A stretch of 64,000 nucleotides of DNA from Onchidella celtica (lineage: Eukaryota; Mollusca; Gastropoda; Systellommatophora; Onchidiidae), in the NCBI GenBank assembly GCA_963931925.1, contig OZ007579.1, positions 42,387,197 to 42,451,196 of the forward strand, written 5' to 3'. Within the stretch, counting starts at the first letter, position 1; every line of letters starts with the position of its first letter. The notes under the pieces were generated by a model. The model made no database searches, was not told where the DNA came from, and saw only the letters and a list, made by a program, of their open reading frames with translations. Made by a program: the position numbers and the translations under genes. This document shows positions 12,771 to 32,879 of the stretch, one piece after another.

Positions 12771-13347
12771 AGAAAGACAGAAGTGCGTATAAGAATCTTT
12801 TAAGTGTCTTTTCTTCATGATTTTAGTTGTTGTTCACGATATTGTAAATTACTATTGATAAAGCTGTTGCGTGTCAGGCAGGAGCTCGTCCCCACGCTGA
12901 TCGCGACCAACTGCGCAGTACAAGACCGGTGATAAAATCTGCTATTAATAACCCCAGTTACTGGATTTTATCATCCAGAATCCTTGTGGCAAAACGTGCT
13001 AACTCAGAAATATGGCATGAAATGTTAGTTTTAGAGAAAAAACATATTGTTACCAATGAAGAGTTATGTTTTAAGCAGGAAAACTCAACAATTGTGTATT
13101 TTCACCACGCCTGGTTTATCTTAAACAGTTTTTGGCCTCTACTGTAAAATTTCCTCATACCGGGTTAGAAAGTTTTATCAGCGGAGCGATGATATCCAGG
13201 ACTGATTTTAGCCCTGATTTGAATTTCTCAAATGAAGAAATGTATCTCTCCCTGTAACTCAGAAACGGCCACACGATCGGGACCATGAGAAACAATGTGG
13301 TGGAAAGAGAAAGGAAGTGACAAGTAATTACATATTGTAGAACTCAC

Positions 13348-13552
13348 CATTGGAGAGGAAAGTTCTTAAAGCATCTTTGGCATCCACCACGCTGTAACCG
13401 TGAAGGTCAAGCGTGTATGAATCCAGACGTAAACTCTCTTGGACGATCACACCATGACGAGACTGTTGGTCCAGCGGGTATGGATCCAGACGAAAACTTT
13501 TTTGGACGATCACACCATGACGAGACTTTTGGTCGGGTGTGTTTGGGGATTC
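13348..13552 (-). pseudogene. Exon for the first half of an Smr domain (arm 1 copy)
   Basis: The acceptor is TTGTTACTAAAG|GAATCC and the donor CCAATG|GTGAGTT, both conserved with the arm-2 exon. It starts in phase 0 and ends in phase 1 (205 nt). It encodes two 20-residue repeats of the type SRHGVIVQxSxRLDxYxLDxQ and then LDLHGYSVVDAKDALRTFLS, the opening of an Smr domain. The reading frame is open, but the exon for the second half of the domain is not found to its left: arm-1 homology stops near 5,765, before that exon would come. The copy is therefore probably a truncated gene unless it splices to something outside the window. Confidence 0.7.
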
Positions 13553-13584
13553 CTTTAGTAACAAATGTCAAATTGTCATTTTTT

Positions 13585-13618
13585 ATGTGTGTGTGTGTGT
13601 GTGTGTTTGTGTGTGTCA
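13585..13618. repeat. (GT)n microsatellite
   Basis: GT-rich stretch just upstream of the arm-1 Smr exon; arm 2 has CA repeats at the equivalent place (25,324-25,342). Confidence 0.9.
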
Positions 13619-15322
13619 CTTTTTGGAGAGGGAAATAAAGATTTCACATTCATTTGCCAATATATTTTTTTTCCAAACTGAGTAAACAACAATTGTTTGT
13701 CATGGAAAACCATAAGGATATTACTAGAAGGAATGTGAAATGTATCAATTTTACCTGTGTTGTTTAATGAGTATAAAATTTGAAGATACAGATGTAGGCC
13801 TATACTATATCTGCTATTAATTAAAGACACGTTAAATGGAGACCTTTAAGCAATGAGTCATAGTAGGGTTAGAGCTAAGGTGAACATTGGCAAAATAAAG
13901 AAAAATGTTGGTTAATATGGAGCGACATAAGTTTGTCGTTTTTGTTGCCAATGTCAGGCAGATGCTCAATGAATCGAGTATTGAGCTGGCGCCCCGTTTT
14001 ACCTAGTGTACATCAGATTGCAGCTCGCACGTCGAATGTTTTCTAAGTATCGTAAGGATCAATAATGCATCTTGCTGCTTCTTCTAGGACTATCTTACAT
14101 AATAGGCCCTGTCTGTGCACGGCTGAGTTCTGCTCGGCTGTCGCAGTTATAGTAATACATCAAATGTGTTACATACGCTACAGCTGGAACAAGTGGATTT
14201 GAGCCCTTACTACGTACAACTATTTTTTGCTCGTCAGTCATAGTCGAGGCAATTTAAAGCAAGACTCAAATAAATAGATACTGCAGCCACTCGACAAAAT
14301 TTACAATTAGCACATACTAAAAAAAGGTTTTTCCTTTACAGCTGAAAAGGACTTTTTTTTTCTGAGGCCGTTTGGGCCATGCAGCCAATATATATTTACT
14401 GTCAAGTTTTGTTAACAACCTGTGGCTGATCTGCTAAGTTACTGTATCCAACTCGCCAGTAAAAAGTTTTAGCCAAATACTTAAACACTATCTAACACGG
14501 GAGTTTCTAATATTAACATGAAATAAACTAGGCAAAGAAAACCCAATCTGGCTACTTGATGCAAAAAGGTCACTCCGGCTTTGTCCCTGAATTTTCCAAG
14601 AAAATAAAGCTGTCATATGGTAAGCCTAGCCATGACAGCTGCAATTGACATTCCTTCCGAAATGACAAAATACATTAACATGCTTATACCAATAGATATG
14701 GCATCATCTTAGATCTCACCTGTCAAAGATTCCCCACCCCCTCTCCCCATCCAAAGCCAAAAGCACACAGTCATGACCATCTCTCTTCTTTTTTTACACA
14801 ACCATCCCATACTCCCATTCTAGTCATTGAAAGAAAATTAACGGACCCTTGTAATCTTAATGCTTGAATGATGAATCTTAAAAATCATAATTATGTCTTG
14901 AACACCAAGGTAAAAATACAAATTAATGTTTATTTGTATTTTATCCATTCTCTACACGTGAAAATGACAATATAAACTTAAATTATTATACGATACATGT
15001 ATCTGTAAAAAAACGTATCAAGAGCAACAACAGTGTGTCGATTCAACACACGTACTGGCATCTAGAAGTGATCAACGATGGTGCTATAAACATTACAGTC
15101 ATACATGTTTAAAGTTGTTCGAAAGTAGGCCTATGAGACCACAAAACTTACAGTATTTCATACAATGTGATCTTCAAACATACACAGTGTCCATAAGATT
15201 CGCTGTGGTGTTGCTTTTATTTATACATAATATTGAAAGAACAATTGTTCCCTAAAATGCACATTATACATGCGATTTCGCTGAAAGAATTGGGGGAGTA
15301 TTTTCTTCCAATAGTAACTCAC

Positions 15323-15431
15323 CCGTGGAAATAGAGATTTATAGCATTTCCAGGCCAGGAAAAGACACGGTACTACTGCAATGGATGCAAACACCAAGGA
15401 GGCCACGTCTCTTCCCATTTCTGACACTGAC
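15323..15431 (-). pseudogene. Start exon with one membrane segment (arm 1 copy)
   Basis: The acceptor is TTCCGCTAG|GTCAGTG and the donor CCACGG|GTGAGTT. ATG 15,418 opens 32 codons: MGRDVAS, a hydrophobic run LVFASIAVVPCLFLAW, then KCYKSLFPR. The exon ends in phase 0, matching the start phase of the downstream Smr exon at 13,552. It is the twin of 23,730-23,835 (arm 2) and a relative of 17,101-17,223. The copy has open frames, but its gene lacks the Smr second-half exon within this window. Confidence 0.65.
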
Positions 15432-15787
15432 CTAGCGGAACCAAGATCATGTTTTAGTTATTCAGTAGAATTTTGATGTCCAGGCACAAGTTCAAACCAG
15501 GAACTAAATTGTGGCATTTGGAAATACCTAAATTCTGTACCCACCTTCCCACGAAACAAAATTTTGTGGAACAGCATGACACATGACATATCCCCAGTAT
15601 GTTGTACAACTGGTCAAAAATTAAATGTCCGTTTTTGTTGTTTTTTTCTCTGTAACTTATGGCTGACGTTTCGCTGTTATATCCATTTACCAACACACAT
15701 ATACACACACACAGACACGAACACACATAGAGAAAGAGAGAAATAGAGACAGACAGAGAGAGAGTCAGAGTGAGAAAACTTTCTTAC

Positions 15788-15926
15788 CTTCACAAAAGTG
15801 AATGTGAAAACTCGTGCACGTTGTTATCTAAAACTGCTTGCTTGTAATGGAAACGGCGTAGTTAATGTCCAACTTTAGTGTGTAGATTTCAGGCCTTGTT
15901 CTAATCACTAGGCTGACACTTTTATA
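15788..15926 (-). promoter_or_regulatory. TATA promoter and untranslated first exon (arm 1)
   Basis: On the minus strand CCTAATATAAAAG (TATA box at 15,919-15,926) is followed by about 100 bp with no in-frame start and then TTTTGTGAAG|GTAAGAA at 15,788/15,787. The same TATA box, spacing and donor are kept in arm 2 (21,846-21,984), which supports a promoter plus 5' exon. No transcript evidence is available here. Confidence 0.5.
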
Positions 15927-17100
15927 TTAGGCAAGTGATTACACATGTAATTCTCGTGACTGTCTTTTATCAGTGTCATTCATTTTAATCTCACTGCCAT
16001 TAAAAAGAACAGCTTGACCTCATGTTTTCCCATCTCTCAGAACTCTCGGACCGATCGACACAACGATCGGCCACATATCGCTTGGATCTCTCACGATTTC
16101 TCTTTCATCAAGGAGAGAAAAGAGCAAAAATATAAACAGTTCACATAAATAATTACATCAATTCTCTTTAAATTTTCTGACTTTTGATGGAAATTTTGCA
16201 TACACACAAGGACATTGACTGGAATCCCCACTCACCCACCCCCAGAGTAAAGATTCTTACAAAGTGTCTAGGCAAATCATGCTCAGGTGATTAACTCTCG
16301 TATTGTAAGCGTCTCTTTGTTTCATTTCTACGTTGATTCTTCAAAGTGCCCGGCCACTGATCCATATATATTATACAGTACGTCAGTGTGCCCGTATCTC
16401 CTACACATGTGCTATATTGGGCTATCTGTATTCGTCCGCTCAGATTTAAAAAAAACAAAAAAAAACGACCCGACTGCGACGCCACCGCACTGCAATAAAG
16501 TCGCGTGTGCGTATGTAGCTCATTTGTAGACGTTCAACATTAGCATCCTAGCAACCATCGCTCACCCCAGCAATTCATGTTCTAAGCTTGTCGATCGACT
16601 AACAAAACTACTTACCAAGTAATCGGAACATGATACGTTTCGAAAAGGATTACCAAGAAAGGGGATTGGACTACGACTACGAGAAAACATACAAGATCAC
16701 AGAACACTTCTAAGTTCTATATAAAGCGAAAATGTGTCAAACCCTGCATTTTGGGTTTGTAGCATGAAACATTGCATGTGAGTACTTCAAAGCTTTCTGT
16801 GTGATCTTAGCGGCACAAACATTATCATAGAGCCACGTATTTAAAAAGATCACCAGGATCTCCTCCATTTGTTGCACTGGTCATTCATGTCTCCACATTT
16901 GTTTAAATCTACAATAGTAGTAAAACCTTACCAACCGACAAATACACCATTTCTTCTCACATGGAAAAGAATCTATAAGATTTATTGGGCTATTGTACAA
17001 TATGCGGAGAACATTTTTGTTTTCTATTTATGCAATGCGGGTTAAACATTCGATATCACTGAAAGTATCAAGAGGGTATTTTCTATAAATAGTAACTCAC

Positions 17101-17223
17101 GAGTGGAAATAGAAATTCGCAGCATTTCCAGATCAAGTAAATACACAGAATTACAATGGCGATAAACAGCAATATTCCTGCATGTGCTAGGGCCTCGTCG
17201 TCTCGAATTTCTGTGACATTGAC
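17101..17223 (-). pseudogene. Third copy of the membrane-segment exon
   Basis: The acceptor is TTCTGCCAG|GTCAATG and the donor CCACTC|GTGAGTT, aligned with the two arm exons, and the flanks for about 400 bp (17,040-17,470) match 15,260-15,690 in the same orientation. The frame that keeps the hydrophobic run (LLFIAIVILCIYLIWKCCEF) has no ATG; the ATG at the usual place runs into TAG after ten codons because of a small insertion. It is a decayed tandem duplicate or an exon spliced from an upstream coding exon. Confidence 0.5.
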
Positions 17224-18083
17224 CTGGCAGAACTAAGATTAGGTCTTTCCTTATTCAATGAAGCTTTGATGTCCAGGCACAAGCTCAAACCAGGAACTAA
17301 ATTTTGGCTGTTGGAAATAATTGAATTCTGTACCCACCTGCCCACGATTTAAAATCATAGCCAACTGCAAGACACATGACATAATGCCCAATTTATGTTA
17401 TACAGCTCGTCAAAATTTTAATGTCCGTTTTTTTCTGGTCTGTAACATAAATGGATGGCGTTCCGCTGTTATATCCATTTGCCAACACACGCACACATAC
17501 ACACACACACATACACACACACACCACGCGGTGAGCGTTAGTTGCCGAGGCGCAAGTTGATTATATTTTTTAAATTACAGGACTGATTAGAGCCCTTCCC
17601 TCCAGTGTGCCTCCCCTCCCGCCCCCCCCCCTCAACCCACGGACGCCCCTAAGGTTCCACCCTTAAATCTCCACGTTGCGTATCTCAAACGGTATTCCTC
17701 CCTGAATATGTAGTGCTGCAGGCTGGGAAAGTAAAACTATAGCCACATTCGATCACATTATTTTTATGACCACTTGCTCGCTTGTAACAATTGTTACCAT
17801 TTCCCAATGCGTGAATAGCAGGGAGTTTAACCAATCACTAAATACAGCAATAAATGACAACAACGCTTACCTTAACACAACGGCTTGCCTCAGACCTGCT
17901 TTATCGTACTCAGCCAGTACACTGCCCGGACGCTTCACTCTCTAGTAACTAGGTCAACGAGGCCTTGGTTTTCCAAGAAAGCCCATCTCATAAGTATCAA
18001 ACTGAAGCTGAAAGAGGTTAGATCTTTTGCCTTTGCCAGTGTACTTTGTTGCAATTGTTTCTTGTTCTTTTCCTACCTATCTC

Positions 18084-18192
<109 letters not shown>

Positions 18193-20469
18193 GTCTGTCT
18201 GTCTGTCTGTCTGTCCGTCTATATTTGGCTGTGTCTTTCGATCTGCCTGTCTGTGTGCATGTCTCTTGTCTCGTGTGTGTGTTTATCTACCTAGTACCTG
18301 TCCATCCGCCAGTGCCTATTTACGTATTGATCTGCTCATATTATGATTTATACAGCAATTCATAGTTTAGCCTCCTTTTCTATTTACCATGGTACTCCAT
18401 GAAAAATCAGTTCACCCGAACCCTGGCCACGTTCTTTGACCTAAATATAACCTTAGGAACACAGTGTAATAACCTTTAAACTCGTTTACAAAACATTTTT
18501 CCAGATCTATACAAAACAACTTTATTAGAATTTTACCAATGTGTTAAAATTATATGAATGTATTTAATTCTATGTTAAACTTGACAGCTCTGAATACGAA
18601 ATATACATAAAGGAGATAAACCCAAATAGACCGCGAAGGGCGTAAAACGGCTGTTATCGTGCCGACACGACATAAAACCAAAAGTCAAACTCACAGCTGT
18701 TAGTATCTTCTCAAGTTGCTAACTTCATATGAAGCAAACTTGAGAGAGAGAAAAAAAAAGAATTACACTCACAATACAGATGCTGAAAATGTCTCTCAGG
18801 TTATGAGTGTGGATATCATAGTCCACAGTCCAAGCTAACAACTGCTGCCGGCTCCTTCCATCGAACTAGTACGTCCTGAATAGATAGAATGCGCATGACA
18901 TCATAGAGTGTTTTCGTTTTCTTCTATTGACGCTAAAGATGGCATGATAGTGTAACTTCGAATTATGTCTAAGCGGTTTAAATGCCTGCTGGTTGCCTTC
19001 AAGGGCATCAACTGTAAACATCAGTCTTCTTCCCCTTGTTATAGAAAATGCCCACTTTACAGCAGTAATTAAACATTCTATATTCTTAGCGCCGAAATCC
19101 AGCACGCCCAACAGTACTTGACATGGATCTGCCATTGTAAGCACTGGTTCAGGGTTGCCGGTGAAGATTTTTAAAAATCCCAAGAATCCCGAATTAAAAA
19201 ATCCCAAGATGAGGTAAAAAATCGCAATGTATCTTTCCACACCTTCCTCCCGACCCACCCCTAAAAATACATTGAAAATATACAGTTCCATTACAAACTG
19301 AATTTAAACTTAGCAATATATCAGGGATTATTAAATGTAGATCACACCGAAGACACTCTAGCACCTGCAGTCTCAAACTGCTTTTGAGTGTATTTGGCTG
19401 TATTCACCGTTCAAGTCGCAAAATAATGATATTGTGAGTGGAAGGCAATTCTGTGTGTGTGCGTGTATGTTCCTTTACAAAGAAACGGAGAAAATACACA
19501 AAAACCTGACAAATCCTAAGATATCTTAAGAAAATGCCAAGATCCCAAAGTAACCCCCCCCCCCCCTCCCAAATCCCAAGATCTTGGGAAATATCCCAAA
19601 GACCCGCAACACTGCACTGGTTAAAGAGGTAAGTGGTTATGACCAAGGAAACATGGCGAGGACATTATTATGGCTTCATATAGAGATGACTTCATTCCTC
19701 GGACGTTAGTTGTATGGTATTTGGTGGCCTAATGCACTCACGGCTTCTAGAATGGCTTCACCTGGTGTGGTGCATCTTTCATCCTGCGCCTCATCTGACA
19801 CAAGTATGTCCACAAGGTCACAGCATTAGCACTGTACATTTCACATGCACAGGGCTTTCTCCAATAGAATCTAACCTCTGAACGACGTCAGTTTCCCTTG
19901 GTGGCATAATCAGCCGATTTATCTATGTTCCTATATATCTAATGCTTGAATTAGACTTATCCACTTTTCAGATGGAAAGTTACTTTCACAAGGGAATTTT
20001 CATTCAGTACGTGGCTTATCTAACCAAGCTGGTGTCAAGGGTTTTCCCTTTGGATCACTTCAACTACATCCGCTGGCTGTGGATGAGAATTCGCATCTCA
20101 GCTCTCCAGGCATAATTTCTGAACTTCTCTCAATGACAGATTGGTCCACCATAATGCACCTCCTCCAACCCCACCCCACCCCTTTTAAAAGCCCAACCCT
20201 CAGTGGACAACATTAATCTTGGTAAAGTCAGCGCACAGTGATGAAACTCTGTCATATGTGCCGAGGAATGGTTGTCAATTGTTTTGTGTTTTTTTTTGTT
20301 TGTTCTTTTTTTAATGGCCCCGTGCAGATCCTGTTGTCTGCATTCATCTTAAACAGATTCTCACTCCAACACCACACTACCGCTATCACCCGTTTCCCCC
20401 ATTATTTCCAAATTTTTTGCTTCTGAGACCCTCAGTTACCAATTGATTACCTAAGCAAAGTTATAAGTG

Positions 20470-20840
20470 TTTAGGTCTTGACTTTAGGAAGTTTCGCTGC
20501 TCTTGCCATTTACACCTCACTTTCCTTGTTTGTTCTTGTTTCTGTGTGTTTTTATGGTAAGGATTCGTTTTTTTAGAATTTTGCTCCGGCAGCAGCCTTG
20601 TTGACCTACTCATCCCGGCTTTTCAACGTGAACAAGGGCCATCCCAGCTTTTCGTCCTTATCCGCGAAGACTAGCTGCTGCATCCTGCCTACCATAGGAT
20701 CAGGGACAGGAATATCCTCCCCCCAACCACCCCCTCTCCCCCCCCCCCCCCAACAAAAAAGTTCCAACATGCCTGCGTCGATCGAATCCAGTACCTTCAG
20801 CATGAGAGGCAATCACCTTGCTTAAAGGCCAACCTATCCC
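20470..20840 (-). mobile_element. tRNA-derived SINE, second copy
   Basis: On the minus strand: degraded A-box region, GCCTCTCATGC, a B-box remnant, a body with a poly-G run (20,731-20,751), TCTTCGCGGATAAGGACGAA, and a tail ending GAGGTGTAAATGGCAAGAGC. It matches 9,750-10,085 and 61,765-62,035 landmark by landmark. Confidence 0.7.
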
Positions 20841-21845
20841 TTTGTGTTTTATAAGTCGACAGCCCTGCAATGTCTATTCTGTCCCATTTGAGTAGAAATT
20901 GTGTTTTTGACCATTGGTAAGGTTTTACTACTATTTTTGATTTAAACAATTGTGGAGACATGAATGACCAGTGCAACAAATGGAGGAGATCCTGGTGATC
21001 TATTAAAATGCGTAGCTCTGAGATAATGTTTGTACCGCTAAGATCACACAGAAAGTTTCGTAGTACTTACATGCAAAGTTTCATGCTATAAACCCAAAGT
21101 GCAGGGTTTGACACATTTTACATCCGTCGCCCTTCTCTTTATACAGAAGCGTTCTGTGACCTTGTATGTTTTCTCGCAGTCGTAGTCCAATCCCCTTTCT
21201 GGGTAATCCTTTTCGAAACGTATCGTGTTCCGATTAATTGGTAAGTGGTTTTGTTAGTTGATCGACAAGCTTAGGACACTAATTGCTGGTGTGAGCGATG
21301 GTTGCTAGGATGCTAATGTTGAACGACTACAAATGAGCTACACACACACGATTTTATTGCAATGCGGTGGCGTCGCAGTCGGGTCGTTTTGTTTTTTATT
21401 TTTGTTTTTTTGTTTTAATCTAAGCGGGCGAATACAGATGGCACAATATAGCACATGCATGGGAGATACCGGCACATTCACGTAATGTATAATATATGTG
21501 GGTGCTCTGTCTAGCCACTTTGTAAGAGTCTTTGCCCTGGGGGTGAGTGAGTGGGGATGTCAGTCAGTGTCTTTGCGTGTATGGAAAATGTCCATCAAAA
21601 GTCTGACAATTTAAAGAGGATTGATGTAATTATCTGTGCCAACAGTGTTTTTGCTTTTTTTTTTTCCTACTTAAGGAAAAGGAAATTTTGAGAGATCCAA
21701 ACTATATATGGCCGATCGTTGTGTCGATCGACCAGAGAGCTCTGAAAGGTAGGAAAAACTGATGTCATGCAGTTCATTTTAATCTCAAATGAATGACACT
21801 GATAAAAGACAGTCACGAGAATTACATGTGTAATCATTTGCCTAA

Positions 21846-21984
21846 TATAAAAGATTAAGCCTACTGATTAGAACAAGGCCTAAAGCCTACACACCAAAGT
21901 TTGACATTAGTTACGTCGTATCCATTACAAGCAGACCGTTTTAGATAACAACGTGCACGAGTTTTCATATTCATTTTTGTGAAG
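21846..21984 (+). promoter_or_regulatory. TATA promoter and untranslated first exon (arm 2)
   Basis: CCTAATATAAAAG with the TATA box at 21,846-21,853, then about 130 bp to a conserved donor TTTTGTGAAG|GTAAGAAC at 21,984/21,985. Arm 1 keeps the same features. It lies upstream of the membrane-segment exon, consistent with the promoter of the Smr gene; the solo LTR now sits in the first intron. Confidence 0.5.
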
Positions 21985-21998
21985 GTAAGAACGTTTTC

Positions 21999-22088
21999 TC
22001 ACTCTGACTCTCTCTCTCTCTCTCTCTCTTTCTCTCACTCTCAGTCTCTTTGTCTCTCTTTCTCTCTTTCTCTATGTGTGTATGTATG

Positions 22089-22140
<52 letters not shown>
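21999..22140. repeat. (TC)n and (GT)n microsatellites
   Basis: TC-rich 21,999-22,070, then GT-rich 22,075-22,150. Arm 1 has the complementary CA/GA stretch at 15,695-15,770. Confidence 0.9.
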
Positions 22141-22237
22141 TGTGTGTGTTGGCAAATGGATATAGAAGCGAAACGCTAACCATAAGTTACTGACCAGAAA
22201 AAAAACAACAACAGACATTAATTTAATTTTTGACGAG

Positions 22238-23539
22238 TGTCAGGGATTGGGAACTTGAGGATATTGTAAAAGTTCCCCCCTGATGTCAGAATCCCATCCT
22301 AAATGTCCCCTCCAGCTGTCAGGGCGTCACTTCCAACTCCCGTGTTATGGTGTCAGTTACAAATCAGGATGGTATTCTAATGTTGTGTTGGGGGTGTTAG
22401 TTCGACTGCATTATAATCGAGAGGTATTCAATCCAAAATCTAACTTTCATACTATGCCAAATACTAAAGAACAATCTGAGTAAATTTCAGTTACACAGAC
22501 CTGCAGGGTCACATTTATTACATTAAGTATACTAACAATTTTTGGCTAAATCTAATTATGTGGTAATGATAAACATCAGCAGCATCAATTTCATAATCAA
22601 TAATACGTCATTACAACTCTAGCTCTAGGTTTCCTATAAAATCATTTAACTTCTATGCTCGCTAATTATCTAGTTAAAATTCCTGTATATGTCTAAGATA
22701 TAGACTGCTTATTGTATGGTAATCACTATTCTAATATAGTCTCTGGAAACATAAGGTCATCTCAGATATTTAGATCCAAGTTTATAGGTCTAGGTCTTGC
22801 CCGTCGAAGTGACGTCGGCACAGTTAAATATAATTCACGGATGGGCTGGCAACTCCCAGCCTCACCCAGACAATTCAATCACAATTTACAGTTATGTATT
22901 CATACAAAAATACTAGATCTATTTGCAGCTCTAGATGAGGTAAACTATGCGTGCTGCATTCACGTGGGTGGATTCCTCATCTCCTATCGGATACATGTCA
23001 TACTCAGTCAATCATCACGAGCTTGGTCCGATCTACTTACGATTGTTCTGGCGCTAAGGCCAGAAACAACATATAAAAGCGTGGTTCATTTTCAGTTGGG
23101 CAATATGGATCAATGACGAGATCCTCATATGGTCATGCTGTTAGTTATAATAGGACCCATCAAGCAGGGCCTACGCTGACACCCTCACAGGAGGATCTCT
23201 CTGTATGGAATGAAGAAAGAAGCACGGACCGCAGGGTCTGCGCTGTATCGCGATCCTTCCACTAACCCTCATTGGTTAGCCCTTTTACCTATATTATAAT
23301 TTATTAGCATACTACTGTTTTTCACGGGGTCGAGAACTGCTCTGTCATTCCTAGCTATACATTTATTCTATCTCGCCCCACCTTCTTTCCATCTATTTGA
23401 AAAAAGTGTTACAAAACAAACTGTTCTCGAGAACAGCTCAAGGACAAATTACGCTGGTTATAATTAACAAGATCGTAAAAAATTAACACACTGATTTCGT
23501 GACCTAGCACGGCATTTTTAAGACAATCTGATCCTGACA
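22238..23539 (+). mobile_element. Solo LTR, 1,302 bp
   Basis: It begins TGTCAGG and ends CCTGACA, a perfect 7-bp inverted end of TG...CA type, flanked by the direct repeat ACGAG (22,233-22,237 and 23,540-23,544). Arm 1 shows the empty site at about 15,608-15,622 with a single ACCAG. AACATATAAAAGCG at about 23,070 may be its TATA box. No internal retroelement genes remain, so it looks like the product of LTR-LTR recombination. Its last 217 bp recur at 49,905-50,123. Orientation is taken from the possible TATA box and the shared end region and is tentative. Confidence 0.8.
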
Positions 23540-23742
23540 ACGAGCTGTACAACATACTGGGGATATGTCATGTGTCATGCTGTTAAATATAATTTTTGTT
23601 TCGTGGGAAGGTGGTTGCAGAATTCAGGTACTTCCAAATGCCACAATTTAGTTCCTGGTTTGAGCTAGCGCTTGTGCGTGGACATCAAAGTTCCACTGAA
23701 TAACTAAAACATGATCTTTGTTCTGCTAGGTCACTGTCAGAA

Positions 23743-32297
<8,555 letters not shown>

Positions 32298-32879
32298 CAA
32301 AGGGAGGTCCAGAGTGAATAGGCTTCTTCTCGTTTTTTTTGTTTTTGTTTACAATATACTCTGTTGTTTTGTTTTTAGCAGTTACGGGCCCCACTAAAGT
32401 GAAACGATATAGCACGTACTTTTTCTCTTCGGTTTTCATTGGTTTTAAAATGTACCTATAGTTCCAGTTATATAGATAATTAATGTCCGTTCACAAAAAT
32501 CAAAATATCAGATTATTGGAAAAGGATGATACGCCTACCTCTACTGTCTAAACAATATAAATAATGCATGTGGTTGCAATGACTGGTCATTAAAAATATA
32601 CCACAACAGAGTGACAATTGTCATAGAAACAACAAATCAACACCTAGTATTTAAAATAACATTTAAAAACGACAGATGTTGCGTCACTCCGGACAAATTA
32701 TGGAACACTGGTATATCACTGTGTTCAGAGTTTCACACACATCAAACGAACACTTAGACAAAATCTGTATCCACTTGTTTCTACTTCATGGAAGCCTGGT
32801 GACATGGAAATTTAAAGTGCTATCAAAATGTTTCATCACTTTCTTGAAAAACTTCATTTACGCAGTCATCTCCAATCAC

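Noticed and set aside
12929..13147. 72-codon frame conserved in both arms as a protein gene
   Set aside because: Conservation extends outside the frame into noncoding sequence and no start context or domain is seen; treated as a conserved DNA block, though a small protein is not excluded.
18866..19291. 141-codon minus frame as a gene
   Set aside because: No domain recognised, overlaps AATCCCAAG-type repeats, and has no clear splice context.
22712..23116. 134-codon frame as a gene
   Set aside because: It lies wholly inside the solo LTR and shows no protein motif.
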